Assembly: GCA_938028565.1 (NCBI GenBank)
Contig: CALIZS010000004.1
Coordinates: 62,001 to 126,000, forward strand
DNA: 64,000 nt
Direction: 5' to 3'
Origin: an uncultured Atopobium sp.
Lineage (GTDB): Bacteria > Actinomycetota > Coriobacteriia > Coriobacteriales > Atopobiaceae
The notes under the pieces were generated by a model. It saw only the letters and a list, made by a program, of their open reading frames with translations, was not told where the DNA came from and searched no databases. Of this stretch, positions 1-8,026 are shown piece by piece; position 1 is the stretch's first letter, and each line of letters starts with the position of its first letter. The translations under genes were made by a program, and so were the position numbers.

Positions 1-1
1 T

Positions 2-724
2 TTACTTCATATTGATGTCGAGGAAGCAAAGCGCGCAATTAAGGCCGCGCCTATTCAAGACGACGCTGCAGATTCGCGCACTTCAAAGATGGCGCGCAAA
101 CAGCCTCAGAAGAGTGCCCACACAACTCCAGCTTATGCCAAGGGTCCTTCATACGATGATGTCCCACCGTATGACGAGGCGCCACCATATGATGATCCTT
201 CATCGTATAGCGTTTCTGCTGATACGTATGAGCCACGAGGCTCACAGGGTCTCTCCGCAGAAGATCGTAGGCAGGTTAACTCAGAGCTTGAGCTCTTAAG
301 TGCTATGGCAACAAACTTGTCTTTAGTGCGAGAGTATCAAGACCGTATTGCAGACTTTGTCTGGGCCGATGCTCGTCATCAAACCATGGCATGGGCCATG
401 CTTGCTACTCCAGAGGGCGCTACGCCAGCGCAGGTTGTTGCCGCAGCTGCGGCTGTTGAGCCAAATGCGGCAGCTATTCTTTCTTCTGGTCGCGTGATAT
501 CTGAGGGTAACTCCGATACACGTCGCTCGCTTGAGTTTATTGTGGACACTGTTGACTACTACTCGGTACAGCGTAAATTGCGAGAAATTCGATCAAATCT
601 GCGCTCCAGTTCTTATGCAGGGGAGTCTTCAAGCGGAACACTTGCTGAAGAGCAACTTGCTGCTGCGCAGGAGCTTCAGACACGAGCGCTTGAGCTAGGC
701 AAGAGGCTTACTTCGGGGCAGTAG
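2..724 (+). CDS. dnaG: DNA primase DnaG, C-terminal part (5' end outside window)
   Basis: The reading frame is open from base 2, so the gene begins upstream of the window. The visible 240 residues hold a proline/tyrosine-rich low-complexity linker (about residues 30-80 of the visible part, several YDD repeats) and then an alpha-helical segment rich in Leu, Ala and Glu. In DnaG the C-terminal helical domain binds the replicative helicase DnaB. No primase catalytic motif lies in the visible part, so the call rests on the helical tail and on the position directly upstream of rpoD, the classical macromolecular-synthesis order dnaG-rpoD. An unrelated helical protein cannot be fully excluded. Confidence 0.75.
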   Translation, partial: LLHIDVEEAKRAIKAAPIQDDAADSRTSKMARKQPQKSAHTTPAYAKGPSYDDVPPYDEAPPYDDPSSYSVSADTYEPRGSQGLSAEDRRQVNSELELLSAMATNLSLVREYQDRIADFVWADARHQTMAWAMLATPEGATPAQVVAAAAAVEPNAAAILSSGRVISEGNSDTRRSLEFIVDTVDYYSVQRKLREIRSNLRSSSYAGESSSGTLAEEQLAAAQELQTRALELGKRLTSGQ

Positions 725-728
725 AAAA

Positions 729-782
729 TACTCATTTTATGAGGATGCTACTCATCTGATTTTTTATAAATTAAAATGAGTA
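729..782 (+). terminator. Inverted repeat / possible terminator between dnaG and rpoD
   Basis: TACTCATTTTA (729-739) and its exact reverse complement (772-782) flank a 32-base interval. Inside, ATGAG and CTCAT can form a shorter hairpin ending in a T-run (about 761-766). Either fold could reduce readthrough from dnaG into rpoD. It may also be a processing site; the tail is not a textbook terminator. Confidence 0.4.
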
Positions 783-845
783 GTTTGATTAGGTAGAGAA
801 ACTTTTGGGTATAAAGATTTGCGCTAATCTATCGAAAGGATATTT

Positions 846-2213
846 GTGGCTGCAAAAAAGGCAAATGAAGAGGTCAAACTCTCAGATGAGCTTACTAAAA
901 TTGTTGATGATCTGGTAAGTTCTTCAAAGTCTAACGGTAGTATCAGCGAAGACGATATTCAGGTTGCCATTCGTGACGTTGACGTTAACGATGATGAGCT
1001 TTCTGATTTGTACGATTCGCTGCGCGTTAAAGGTGTAGAGATTACTACCGCATCTGAAGCAACCGTTTCTTTCGCCATTGAAGATGACGCCGTAGAGGAT
1101 GATTTTTCATCCGATGATGACTTGGATGATTCATCTGATTTTGAAGATGAAGATGATGAAGATTTTGATGCCGTAAATGAGGCACGTGAGGTCAAAGAGG
1201 CTCTCCGCTCTGTTTCTAAGGCAAAAGTCTCTAAGCCAAAACGTTCTTCTCGCGCTCGTGCTCGTCGCTCAGATACCACCACGGTTATGCTTACCGGCGA
1301 TCCTGTCCGCATGTATCTTAAAGAGATTGGTAAGGTAGACCTGCTTACTGCATCAGAAGAGGTTCACCTTGCTATGAAGATTGAGGCAGGTACTGCAGCT
1401 TCCCAGAAGCTGGAGGACTTTGAGGATGGCCTCATCGAGCTCAACCGTGCAGAGCAGCGCCGCCTTATGCGTATTGAGTCCGTAGGACTTGACGCTAAGC
1501 AGCAGCTTATCTCTGCAAACCTTCGTCTTGTCGTCTCAATTGCTAAGCGCTATGTTGGCCGTGGCATGCTGTTCCTCGATCTTATCCAGGAAGGTAACCT
1601 GGGCCTTATTCGTGCTGTCGAGAAGTTCGACTACACCAAGGGCTTTAAGTTCTCAACATATGCCACTTGGTGGATTCGCCAGGCAATTACCCGTGCTATT
1701 GCAGACCAGGCTCGTACCATTCGTATTCCTGTTCACATGGTAGAGACTATCAATAAGCTCATTCGTGTTCAGCGTCAGCTTCTGCAAGACCTTGGTAGAG
1801 ATCCTTCTCCAGAGGAGATTGGTGCAGAAATGGGTATGTCTCCTGATCGCGTCCGCGAGATTCAGAAGATTAGCCAGGAGCCTGTCTCTCTTGAGACACC
1901 TATTGGTGAAGAAGAGGATTCTCAGCTTGGAGACTTTATTGAGGACTCTTCAGCTGTTGCTCCACCAGACGCAGCTTCTGATTCAATGCTTCGTGAGCAG
2001 CTTGAGCAGGTTCTTGACGGCCTTGCTGATCGTGAGCGTAAAGTTATTAAGTTCCGCTTTGGTCTTGAGGACGGTCATCCTCGTACCCTTGAAGAGGTAG
2101 GCAAGGAGTTTGGCGTTACGCGTGAGCGTATTCGTCAGATTGAGTCCAAGACCTTGGCAAAGCTTCGTCATCCTTCTAGGTCCGGTCGACTTAAGGACTA
2201 CATGGAGGAGTAG
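846..2213 (+). CDS. rpoD: Primary RNA polymerase sigma factor RpoD (sigma-70/SigA)
   Basis: This is the housekeeping sigma factor that directs RNA polymerase to -10/-35 promoters. The 455-residue product starts at GTG, 5 bases after AAAGGA. An N-terminal region 1.1-like segment is followed by a long Asp/Glu-rich stretch (about 75-115) and a Lys/Arg/Ser-rich stretch (about 120-145). Region 1.2 begins at [11 protein letters not shown]; region 2 carries the [10 protein letters not shown] core that melts the -10; region 4 ends with the [10 protein letters not shown] helix that reads the -35. The acidic and basic linkers are typical of actinobacterial primary sigma factors. It sits alone between dnaG and tRNA-Asn. 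Confidence 0.97.
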   Translation: MAAKKANEEVKLSDELTKIVDDLVSSSKSNGSISEDDIQVAIRDVDVNDDELSDLYDSLRVKGVEITTASEATVSFAIEDDAVEDDFSSDDDLDDSSDFEDEDDEDFDAVNEAREVKEALRSVSKAKVSKPKRSSRARARRSDTTTVMLTGDPVRMYLKEIGKVDLLTASEEVHLAMKIEAGTAASQKLEDFEDGLIELNRAEQRRLMRIESVGLDAKQQLISANLRLVVSIAKRYVGRGMLFLDLIQEGNLGLIRAVEKFDYTKGFKFSTYATWWIRQAITRAIADQARTIRIPVHMVETINKLIRVQRQLLQDLGRDPSPEEIGAEMGMSPDRVREIQKISQEPVSLETPIGEEEDSQLGDFIEDSSAVAPPDAASDSMLREQLEQVLDGLADRERKVIKFRFGLEDGHPRTLEEVGKEFGVTRERIRQIESKTLAKLRHPSRSGRLKDYMEE

Positions 2214-2277
2214 CTTTTTGGTTTAGGTGTGAGAAATTTTGCAAGAGGAATTTGAATAAATTTTTTCTAAATAATGC

Positions 2278-2306
2278 TTGCATGGTTTGGAATGTCTCTC
2301 TATACT
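2278..2306 (+). promoter_or_regulatory. Promoter of tRNA-Asn
   Basis: TTGCAT (2278-2283), 17 bases, TATACT (2301-2306), about 26 bases before the tRNA 5' end. Spacing and hexamers fit a strong sigma-70 promoter. Confidence 0.75.
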
Positions 2307-2332
2307 TAAACACCGCTGAGAAGCACACATAT

Positions 2333-2407
2333 TCCCCGATGGCGCAGCGGTAGCGCAGCTGACTGTTAATCAGCGTGTCGCAGGTTCAAATCCTGCTCGG
2401 GGAGCCA
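2333..2407 (+). tRNA. tRNA-Asn (anticodon GTT)
   Basis: A full cloverleaf can be drawn. The acceptor stem pairs TCCCCGA (2333-2339) with TCGGGGA (2397-2403), the discriminator is G2404 and the CCA end is encoded (2405-2407). The anticodon GTT is at 2365-2367 in a CTGTTAA loop, and the T-loop has GTTCAAATC. It has its own promoter and a strong terminator, so it is a single-gene unit. Confidence 0.97.
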
Positions 2408-2415
2408 GAATTTTC

Positions 2416-2442
2416 AAGACCAGGCAATGCCTGGTCTTTTTT
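2416..2442 (+). terminator. Rho-independent terminator after tRNA-Asn
   Basis: Perfect 10-bp stem AAGACCAGGC / GCCTGGTCTT with an AAT loop, ending in a T-run. Confidence 0.93.
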
Positions 2443-2570
2443 GTTTATAGAACCGTTCTACTTTTCTCGCATTAGGCAAATTTTTATTCACAGATTTGAA
2501 GAGGACGATTTTCTCGACAATTTGGTCATTTGACCGATTTTTCTTTATTTATCCTCAAAAAACTTCAAAA

Positions 2571-2599
2571 TTGACACCGTAAAAGGTACAAAACATAAC
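2571..2599 (+). promoter_or_regulatory. Candidate promoter of the mglBAC operon
   Basis: TTGACA (2571-2576), 17 bases, CATAAC (2594-2599). It lies about 120 bases before the mglB start and about 60 bases before the repeated operator at 2657, so repression would work downstream of this promoter unless a second promoter exists. Confidence 0.5.
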
Positions 2600-2656
2600 G
2601 CTTACGGTATTTCTGCAACCGTTGAGCGACATCTCACAAAGAGCTGTGATGAAATT

Positions 2657-2673
2657 TGTTAACGTACTCATTA
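2657..2673 (+). promoter_or_regulatory. Galactose regulator operator, copy 1 (mgl)
   Basis: TGTTAACGTACTCATTA. The same 17-bp word, with one or two changes, occurs twice in the galM / regulator divergent region (11989-12005 and 12174-12190). The core is an imperfect palindrome centred on CG (TGNNNAC.GTNNNCA), as LacI-family operators are. The assignment to the LacI-family gene at 12212 is inferred from position. Confidence 0.75.
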
Positions 2674-2681
2674 AGGTCAGT

Positions 2682-2700
2682 GTTATGCAAAAGGCATAAC
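2682..2700 (+). promoter_or_regulatory. Small inverted repeat before the mglB ribosome binding site
   Basis: GTTATGC (2682-2688) and GCATAAC (2694-2700) form a 7-bp inverted repeat just before the GAGAAAGG site (2705-2712). It could be a second operator or an mRNA hairpin affecting translation. Confidence 0.4.
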
Positions 2701-2720
2701 AAATGAGAAAGGTCACTACT

Positions 2721-4004
2721 ATGGATGTGTCTCGTCGCAGTTTTCTAAAGTTCTGTGGTCTGGGCGTTCTTAGCGTTGGTGGATCTAGCGTTCTTGCAGC
2801 TTGCGCACCTAGCGAGAAAAAAGAGGAAGGCGCTAAAGATGCAAAGGTAGAGAACAAGGATAAGCCTGTTGTCTTCTTCAACCGTCAGCCTTCTAACAGC
2901 TCAACCGGTGAGCTTGATACAAACACTCTTAACTTCAACAAAGACACCTATTACGTTGGCTTTGATGCAGTTCAGGGTGCAGAGCTCCAGGGTCAGATGG
3001 TTCTTGATTACATCAAGGCTCATGCAGCTGAGCTTGATCGTAACAAGGATGGCATCATTGGTTACGTTCTTGCAATTGGTGACATTGGTCACAACGACTC
3101 TATCGCTCGTACTCGTGGTGTCCGTAAGGCACTTGGTACTGGCATCGAGAAGGACGGCAAGATTATTTCCGATCCAGTAGGCACCAACACCGACGGCTCC
3201 GCTTCTGTTGTTCAGGACGGCAAGCTTGAGGTCGGCGGCAAGTCCTACACCATCCGTGAGCTTGCTTCTCAGGAGATGAAGAACACCGCTGGTGCAACAT
3301 GGGATGCTGCAACCGCTGGTAACGCAATTGCTGCTTGGTCTTCTTCCTTCGGCGATCAGATTGATGTTGTTGTTTCCAACAACGACGGTATGGGCATGTC
3401 CATCTTCAACGCATGGTCAAAGGCTCAGAAGGTCCCAACCTTTGGTTACGACGCTAACTCTGACGCTGTTGCAGCTATTGCTGACGGCTATGCAGGCACC
3501 ATTTCCCAGCACCCAGATGTTCAGGCTTACCTGACTCTCCGTCTGCTTCGTAACGCTCTCGACGGTGTTGACATCAACACCGGCATTGAGTCCGCTGACG
3601 ATGCAGGCAACAAGATTGACTCCAAGGACTATAAGTACGTTGCAGATCAGCGTTCTTACTACGCTCTCAACCTTGCAGTTACCGCTGAGAACTACAAGGA
3701 CAATCTTGACGCAACCACTACTTACAAGGATGCTTCCGCTCAGCTGAGCGCAGACAAGCACCCAGAGAAGAAGGTTTGGCTCAACACCTACAACTCTGGC
3801 GACAACTTCCTTGGTTCAACCTATGTACCACTGCTCAAGAAGTATGCTCCACTGCTCAACCTCAACGTTGAGTTCATCGCAGGCGATGGCCAGACTGAGT
3901 CCAACATTACCAACCGTCTTGGCAACCCTGACGAGTACGATGCATTTGCATTCAACATGGTTAAGACCGACAACGGTTCTTCCTATACCCAGCTGCTTAA
4001 GTAA
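2721..4004 (+). CDS. mglB: Galactose/glucose-binding lipoprotein, MglB family, apparently circularly permuted
   Basis: This is the extracytoplasmic sugar-binding protein of an ABC importer, 427 residues from ATG 2721 (GAGAAAGG 8 bases upstream; an in-frame ATG at 2703 lacks a good site). The N-terminus has a twin-arginine motif (SRRSFLK, residues 4-10) and lipobox LAAC with Cys28. The mature chain starts at the strand KPVVFFNRQP (48-57), which in E. coli MglB lies about 100 residues in. It runs to about residue 329, then restarts after a linker with VWLNTYNSGDNF (352-363) and ends with FNMVKT (411-416), the usual N-terminal part. Expected sugar-contact residues are present in permuted order: H124, D126, R130, W194, N221, D244, D361, F363, N412; the usual Asn256 position is Gln263. 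A calcium-loop-like DRNKDG (106-111) is kept. Galactose/glucose specificity is inferred. Confidence 0.88.
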   Translation: MDVSRRSFLKFCGLGVLSVGGSSVLAACAPSEKKEEGAKDAKVENKDKPVVFFNRQPSNSSTGELDTNTLNFNKDTYYVGFDAVQGAELQGQMVLDYIKAHAAELDRNKDGIIGYVLAIGDIGHNDSIARTRGVRKALGTGIEKDGKIISDPVGTNTDGSASVVQDGKLEVGGKSYTIRELASQEMKNTAGATWDAATAGNAIAAWSSSFGDQIDVVVSNNDGMGMSIFNAWSKAQKVPTFGYDANSDAVAAIADGYAGTISQHPDVQAYLTLRLLRNALDGVDINTGIESADDAGNKIDSKDYKYVADQRSYYALNLAVTAENYKDNLDATTTYKDASAQLSADKHPEKKVWLNTYNSGDNFLGSTYVPLLKKYAPLLNLNVEFIAGDGQTESNITNRLGNPDEYDAFAFNMVKTDNGSSYTQLLK

Positions 4005-4030
4005 TTAAGTAGTCGATAGCACGAAACAAT

Positions 4031-4061
4031 ACCGGAGGGGAGACACCTGCTCTCCTCCGGT
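4031..4061 (+). terminator. Intercistronic hairpin between mglB and mglA
   Basis: ACCGGAGG / CCTCCGGT arms with additional GAG/CTC pairing form a very stable GC-rich hairpin without a T-run. Such hairpins commonly shield the 3' end of binding-protein mRNA or cause partial termination, giving more binding protein than transporter subunits. Confidence 0.6.
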
Positions 4062-4108
4062 GTTCTCGCGAATAAGCGCAATAACTTAGCGAGATAAGGG
4101 GTGATTAC

Positions 4109-5617
4109 ATGGCAGATACAGAAAACGATATCGTTCTAACAATTGATGGAATGAGCAAGTCCTTTGGACGTAACCGCGTTCTGGATCACATTTCAATGAA
4201 CGTACGCCGTGGAACCGTTATGGGTCTTATGGGAGAGAACGGCGCAGGCAAATCTACCATGATGAAGTGCCTGTTTGGTACGTATCAAAAAGATGAAGGC
4301 AAGATATTTCTTGACGGCAAAGAGGTTAATTTCTCTGGACCAAAAGACGCACTTGAGAATGGCGTTGCAATGGTTCACCAGGAGCTTAACCAGTGCCTTG
4401 ATAGAAATGTTGTAGATAACTTGTTCCTTGGTCGCTATCCCGTTAATGCAATGGGTGTTGTCGACGAGGGACGCATGAAAAAAGAGGCTAACGAGCTCTT
4501 CAGGCGTCTTGGTATGACCGTAGACCTGACACAACCTATGAAGAACATGTCAGTATCTCAGCGTCAGATGTGCGAGATTGCAAAGGCAATTTCTTACAAC
4601 GCTAAGATTATTGTTCTTGATGAGCCTACTTCTTCACTTATGACTCAAGAGGTCGAGAAACTCTTTGAGATGATTCACATGCTCAAAGAGCAGGGAATTT
4701 CTTTGGTCTACATCTCTCACAAGATGGATGAGATCTTTGAGATTTGCGACGACATTTCAGTTCTTCGTGACGGTAAGCTTGTTATGACCAAGCGCTCAAA
4801 TGAGACTAACATGAATGAGCTTATCTCGGCAATGGTTGGCCGCTCACTTGAGAATCGCTTCCCAGATGTTACTAACACACCTGGTAAGACATATCTTTCT
4901 ATTCAGCACCTTTCAACTAAATATGAGCCATACCTTCAGGATGTCACTTTTGATGTAAAGAAGGGCGAGATCTTTGGTCTGTATGGTCTTGTCGGTGCTG
5001 GTAGAACAGAGCTTCTTGAAACAATCTTTGGTGTAAGAACCAGAGCTGCCGGTCGTGTCTACGTCAACGAGCACCTTATGAACTTCTCGACAGCCGCAGA
5101 GGCAATGGATCACGGTTTTGCCATGATTACCGAGGAGCGCAAGGCAAACGGCCTGTTCCTTAAGGGTGACCTAACGTTTAACACAACCATTGCAAATCTA
5201 AACCAGTACAAAGCTGGTCCAATTCTTTCTGATCCTAAGATGACTAAGGCTACCGTCAATGAGCTCAAGGTTATGAACACCAAGGCTCAGGGTCCATCGG
5301 ACTTGATTTCAAGTCTTTCTGGCGGCAACCAGCAGAAGGTCATTTTTGGTAAATGGCTCGAGCGCTATCCACAGGTATTCCTGATGGACGAGCCTACTCG
5401 TGGTATTGATGTTGGTGCTAAATATGAGATCTACCAGCTCATTATTGATATGGCTAAGAGCGGTACCACTATTATCGTAGTCTCTTCGGAGATGCCAGAG
5501 ATTCTGGGAATTACCAACCGAATTGGCGTTATGTCTAACGGTAGACTCTCGGGCATTGTAAATACCAACGAGACAAATCAAGAAGAACTCCTGCGCCTCA
5601 GCGCAAAGTACCTGTAG
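4109..5617 (+). CDS. mglA: Galactose/methyl galactoside ABC transporter ATPase MglA
   Basis: This is the energising subunit of the sugar importer: one 502-residue chain with two ATPase domains, as in MglA/RbsA/AraG. The first domain has Walker A GENGAGKS (about residue 45), a divergent signature SVSQRQ and Walker B IIVLDEPTS. The second has a degenerate Walker A (GLVGAGRTE), signature LSGGNQQK and Walker B VFLMDEPTRG. Degeneration of the second Walker A is normal in this family. ATG 4109 follows AAGGGG. It lies between mglB and mglC in one operon. Confidence 0.95.
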   Translation: MADTENDIVLTIDGMSKSFGRNRVLDHISMNVRRGTVMGLMGENGAGKSTMMKCLFGTYQKDEGKIFLDGKEVNFSGPKDALENGVAMVHQELNQCLDRNVVDNLFLGRYPVNAMGVVDEGRMKKEANELFRRLGMTVDLTQPMKNMSVSQRQMCEIAKAISYNAKIIVLDEPTSSLMTQEVEKLFEMIHMLKEQGISLVYISHKMDEIFEICDDISVLRDGKLVMTKRSNETNMNELISAMVGRSLENRFPDVTNTPGKTYLSIQHLSTKYEPYLQDVTFDVKKGEIFGLYGLVGAGRTELLETIFGVRTRAAGRVYVNEHLMNFSTAAEAMDHGFAMITEERKANGLFLKGDLTFNTTIANLNQYKAGPILSDPKMTKATVNELKVMNTKAQGPSDLISSLSGGNQQKVIFGKWLERYPQVFLMDEPTRGIDVGAKYEIYQLIIDMAKSGTTIIVVSSEMPEILGITNRIGVMSNGRLSGIVNTNETNQEELLRLSAKYL

Positions 5618-5632
5618 GAGAGGATGATACAT

Positions 5633-7288
5633 ATGCCAAAAACAGGTGGATCTGTTCTGACGGCCGAGCAGGAAAAAGAGCTGCTAAAGCCTATTGATCA
5701 GAAGATTGGTTCCATTCAGGCTCAGATTGATGAGCTTCGCGCAAATGGTACCAACAAGGTAATTTCAACACTGAGCGCTATTGAGTCTACAAAGCGCGAT
5801 AAGTCTATCTCTGCAGAAGAGCGCAACACGCTTATCGAGGGCTACAAGACTGAGCTGGAGCTTGCCAAGAAGGTTGAGTCCGAGAACAGCGCTCAGGTCT
5901 CCAAGCTTATCGCAGAGGCCGAGGCCTATCTTAAGGCGCACTACAAGAACGAGTACCTGGAGCCTGTAAAGGCTAGCTGTGCCCTTGAGAAGGAGCAGGC
6001 TAAGCAGAACTACGCGGCCGCTCTTGCGCGCCTTAAGAAGGAGCATGAAGAGGCCGTCAGCAAGACTTCCGACGCTCAGGAAATCAAAGACGAGAAGTAC
6101 GTCTATAAGAACCGTCAGTTTGATGCTAAGGTCAACTATCAGAAAGACCTTCAGCGCATCAAAGACCGTGCTCATAATGCGTTTAGTCATGAGTATCACC
6201 TCATCGACCTTCTCAGGATGTCTAAGTTCACTCCACTGGAGTCTCAGGCTCAGAAGTGGGAGAACTACAAGTACTCCTTCAACACCCGTTCATTCTTGCT
6301 TCAGAACGGCCTGTACATTGTTATTCTCCTGGTATTCATTGCCCTTTGTATCATTACTCCAGCAGTTAAGGGCACTCAGCTCCTGACATACTCCAACGTC
6401 ATCAACATTCTTCAGCAGGCATCGCCTCGAATGTTCCTGGCACTTGGTGTCGCTGGATTGATTCTGCTTACCGGTACTGACCTTTCCATTGGTCGTATGG
6501 TTGGTATGGGCATGACCGCTTCAACCATCATCATGCACCAGGGCATCAATACTGGTCAGGTCTTTGGTATCACGTTTGATCTTACTGGTATTCCAATTCC
6601 TGTCAGAATCATCATGGCTTTGGTTACCTGTATTGTTCTCTGCACCTGCTTTACCAGTATCGCTGGCTTCTTTACTGCTAAGTTTAAGATGCACCCATTC
6701 ATCTCGACCATGGCTAACATGCTGATTATCTTTGGTATTGTTACCTATGCAACAAAGGGTGTTTCTTTTGGTGCTATCGAACCATCTATTCCAGATATGG
6801 TCATTCCACGAATTGGCAAATTCCCATCAATTATTTTGTGGGCAATCGCAGCTATCGCTATTGTTTGGTTCATCTGGAACAAGACCACCTTTGGTAAGAA
6901 CCTCTATGCAGTAGGTGGAAACCCTGAGGCAGCAGCTGTTTCTGGTATCTCTGTCTTTAGAGTTATGGTTGGCGCTTTTGTTATGGCTGGTATCCTCTAC
7001 GGATTTGGTTCATGGCTCGAGTGCATGCGTATGGTCGGCTCTGGTTCCGCAGCTTACGGCCAGGGTTGGGACATGGACGCAATCGCAGCCTGCGTTGTTG
7101 GTGGCGTCTCGTTTACCGGTGGTATTGGTAAGATCTCCGGTGTTACCGTGGGTGTTCTTATTTTCACTGCACTGACTTACGCACTGACCATTCTTGGTAT
7201 TGATACCAACCTGCAGTTTGTCTTCTCGGGCGTCATTATTCTGACCGCTGTCACCCTTGACTGCTTGAAGTACGTCCAGAAGAAGTAG
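5633..7288 (+). CDS. mglC: Galactose/methyl galactoside ABC permease MglC with long N-terminal coiled-coil extension
   Basis: This is the membrane channel of the sugar importer. The product has 551 residues from ATG 5633, which lies 9 bases after AGGAGAGG; an in-frame ATG at 5624 would sit on that site. MglC is usually about 340 residues. Here residues 1 to about 222 are hydrophilic, rich in Glu, Lys, Ala and Gln with heptad-like spacing, and precede the first membrane helix (NGLYIVILLVFIAL, about 225). The rest is a standard permease with about ten hydrophobic segments, GTDLSIGRMVG and the loop VGGNPEAAAVSGI. The extension is predicted to be a cytoplasmic coiled coil. Its role is unknown; no frameshift is needed to include it. 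Confidence 0.92.
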   Translation: MPKTGGSVLTAEQEKELLKPIDQKIGSIQAQIDELRANGTNKVISTLSAIESTKRDKSISAEERNTLIEGYKTELELAKKVESENSAQVSKLIAEAEAYLKAHYKNEYLEPVKASCALEKEQAKQNYAAALARLKKEHEEAVSKTSDAQEIKDEKYVYKNRQFDAKVNYQKDLQRIKDRAHNAFSHEYHLIDLLRMSKFTPLESQAQKWENYKYSFNTRSFLLQNGLYIVILLVFIALCIITPAVKGTQLLTYSNVINILQQASPRMFLALGVAGLILLTGTDLSIGRMVGMGMTASTIIMHQGINTGQVFGITFDLTGIPIPVRIIMALVTCIVLCTCFTSIAGFFTAKFKMHPFISTMANMLIIFGIVTYATKGVSFGAIEPSIPDMVIPRIGKFPSIILWAIAAIAIVWFIWNKTTFGKNLYAVGGNPEAAAVSGISVFRVMVGAFVMAGILYGFGSWLECMRMVGSGSAAYGQGWDMDAIAACVVGGVSFTGGIGKISGVTVGVLIFTALTYALTILGIDTNLQFVFSGVIILTAVTLDCLKYVQKK

Positions 7289-7399
7289 CTGGTGCTCCCG
7301 CGCCGCGTGCCGTACAGCGCGGACATGCGCCGCAAGTGTGGAAACGCAGCGGCGCCGAATGCTGCAAGTGCGGAAAGCGTGCAATTACGTGCAAGTTTC

Positions 7400-7432
7400 G
7401 AGGCGTCTACTCACGTAGACGCCTCTTTTTTT
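7400..7432 (+). terminator. Rho-independent terminator of mglBAC
   Basis: Perfect 11-bp stem GAGGCGTCTAC / GTAGACGCCTC, loop TCAC, followed by seven T. Confidence 0.92.
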
Positions 7433-7544
7433 GGCGAAAGACAGCGCTTGCACGTTAAGGAAAAATGGCTTTACGGGAAATTTATAAACTAGCTGGTAAA
7501 ATGCGGTATCAATTTAGACAAATGTCCTTTTAGAATTTTCGCAC

Positions 7545-7868
7545 CACACCTATGTCGGATAATCTGCAATTTTTGTCTCTAGAGCACATCTATGGCTGAT
7601 ATTCTGCAGTTTCAGAGAGAAATAACACACCTGTGTCAGAAAATATGTTAACTATCGACAGATTATCCGACTTTACTGTGGTTGGGCTTCTCGATACATG
7701 CAGAATATCCGACATTGGTGTGGTTGGGCTTCTTGATACATGCAGATTATCTGACGTAGGTGTGGTCAGGGCATTGAGTAGAGCTATCTGCGGCAGATTA
7801 TCCGACATAGGTGTGTTAGAAAGATCAAATCAGACCCCACATCCAACAGAATATCTGACTTTGCTGTG
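7545..7868. repeat. Eight-copy degenerate repeat array in both orientations
   Basis: This fills most of the 740-base noncoding stretch between mglC and galT. The unit is about 23 bp, consensus GCAGATTATCCGACATAGGT followed by GTG. Three copies read on the minus strand (starting at 7545, 7585 and 7626); five read on the plus strand (7658, 7700, 7742, 7793, 7846). Spacing is 40-42 bp for most copies and 51-53 bp for the last two. The two 18-base intervals after the copies at 7658 and 7700 are nearly identical, making a 42-bp tandem unit. The array is roughly mirror-symmetric about 7652, so a transcript could fold into a long imperfect hairpin. No conserved protein is recognised. The remaining bases of the region (7289-7399, 7433-7544, 7869-8026) show no gene. 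Confidence 0.8.
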
Positions 7869-8026
7869 CTTGCGCATTGTTTAACTGTCGTGGGCTGACG
7901 GTTTGGCGGTAAAAAACAAGAGAGTCGATTTTCTCGGCCCTCTTGCTGGGTGAATTTTGCGATTGCGAGATACGGTATTGCTCGTGGAACATCGTGAGCT
8001 GCGCGCGAACCTGCGTGCGGTAGCAG

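Noticed and set aside
2721..4004. mglB as a truncated pseudogene lacking its N-terminal domain
   Set aside because: The apparently missing part is found at the C-terminus with conserved ligand residues, and the signal peptide and ribosome binding site are intact.
4109..5617. mglA second ATP site damaged by mutation
   Set aside because: Degeneration of the second Walker A is normal in this sugar ATPase family.
7289..7399. GC-rich remnant with a CCKC zinc-finger-like reading
   Set aside because: Only one short frame shows the cysteines, without a start or a family match. It is probably chance in GC-rich sequence just before the terminator.
7545..7868. CRISPR array
   Set aside because: The units change orientation, vary in sequence and spacing, and two of the intervals repeat each other instead of being unique. 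No cas gene is in the window.
7633..7884. A small protein of 14-residue repeats on either strand of the array
   Set aside because: Open frames in both strands arise simply because the 42-bp unit is a multiple of three. No ribosome binding site or recognisable domain supports translation.
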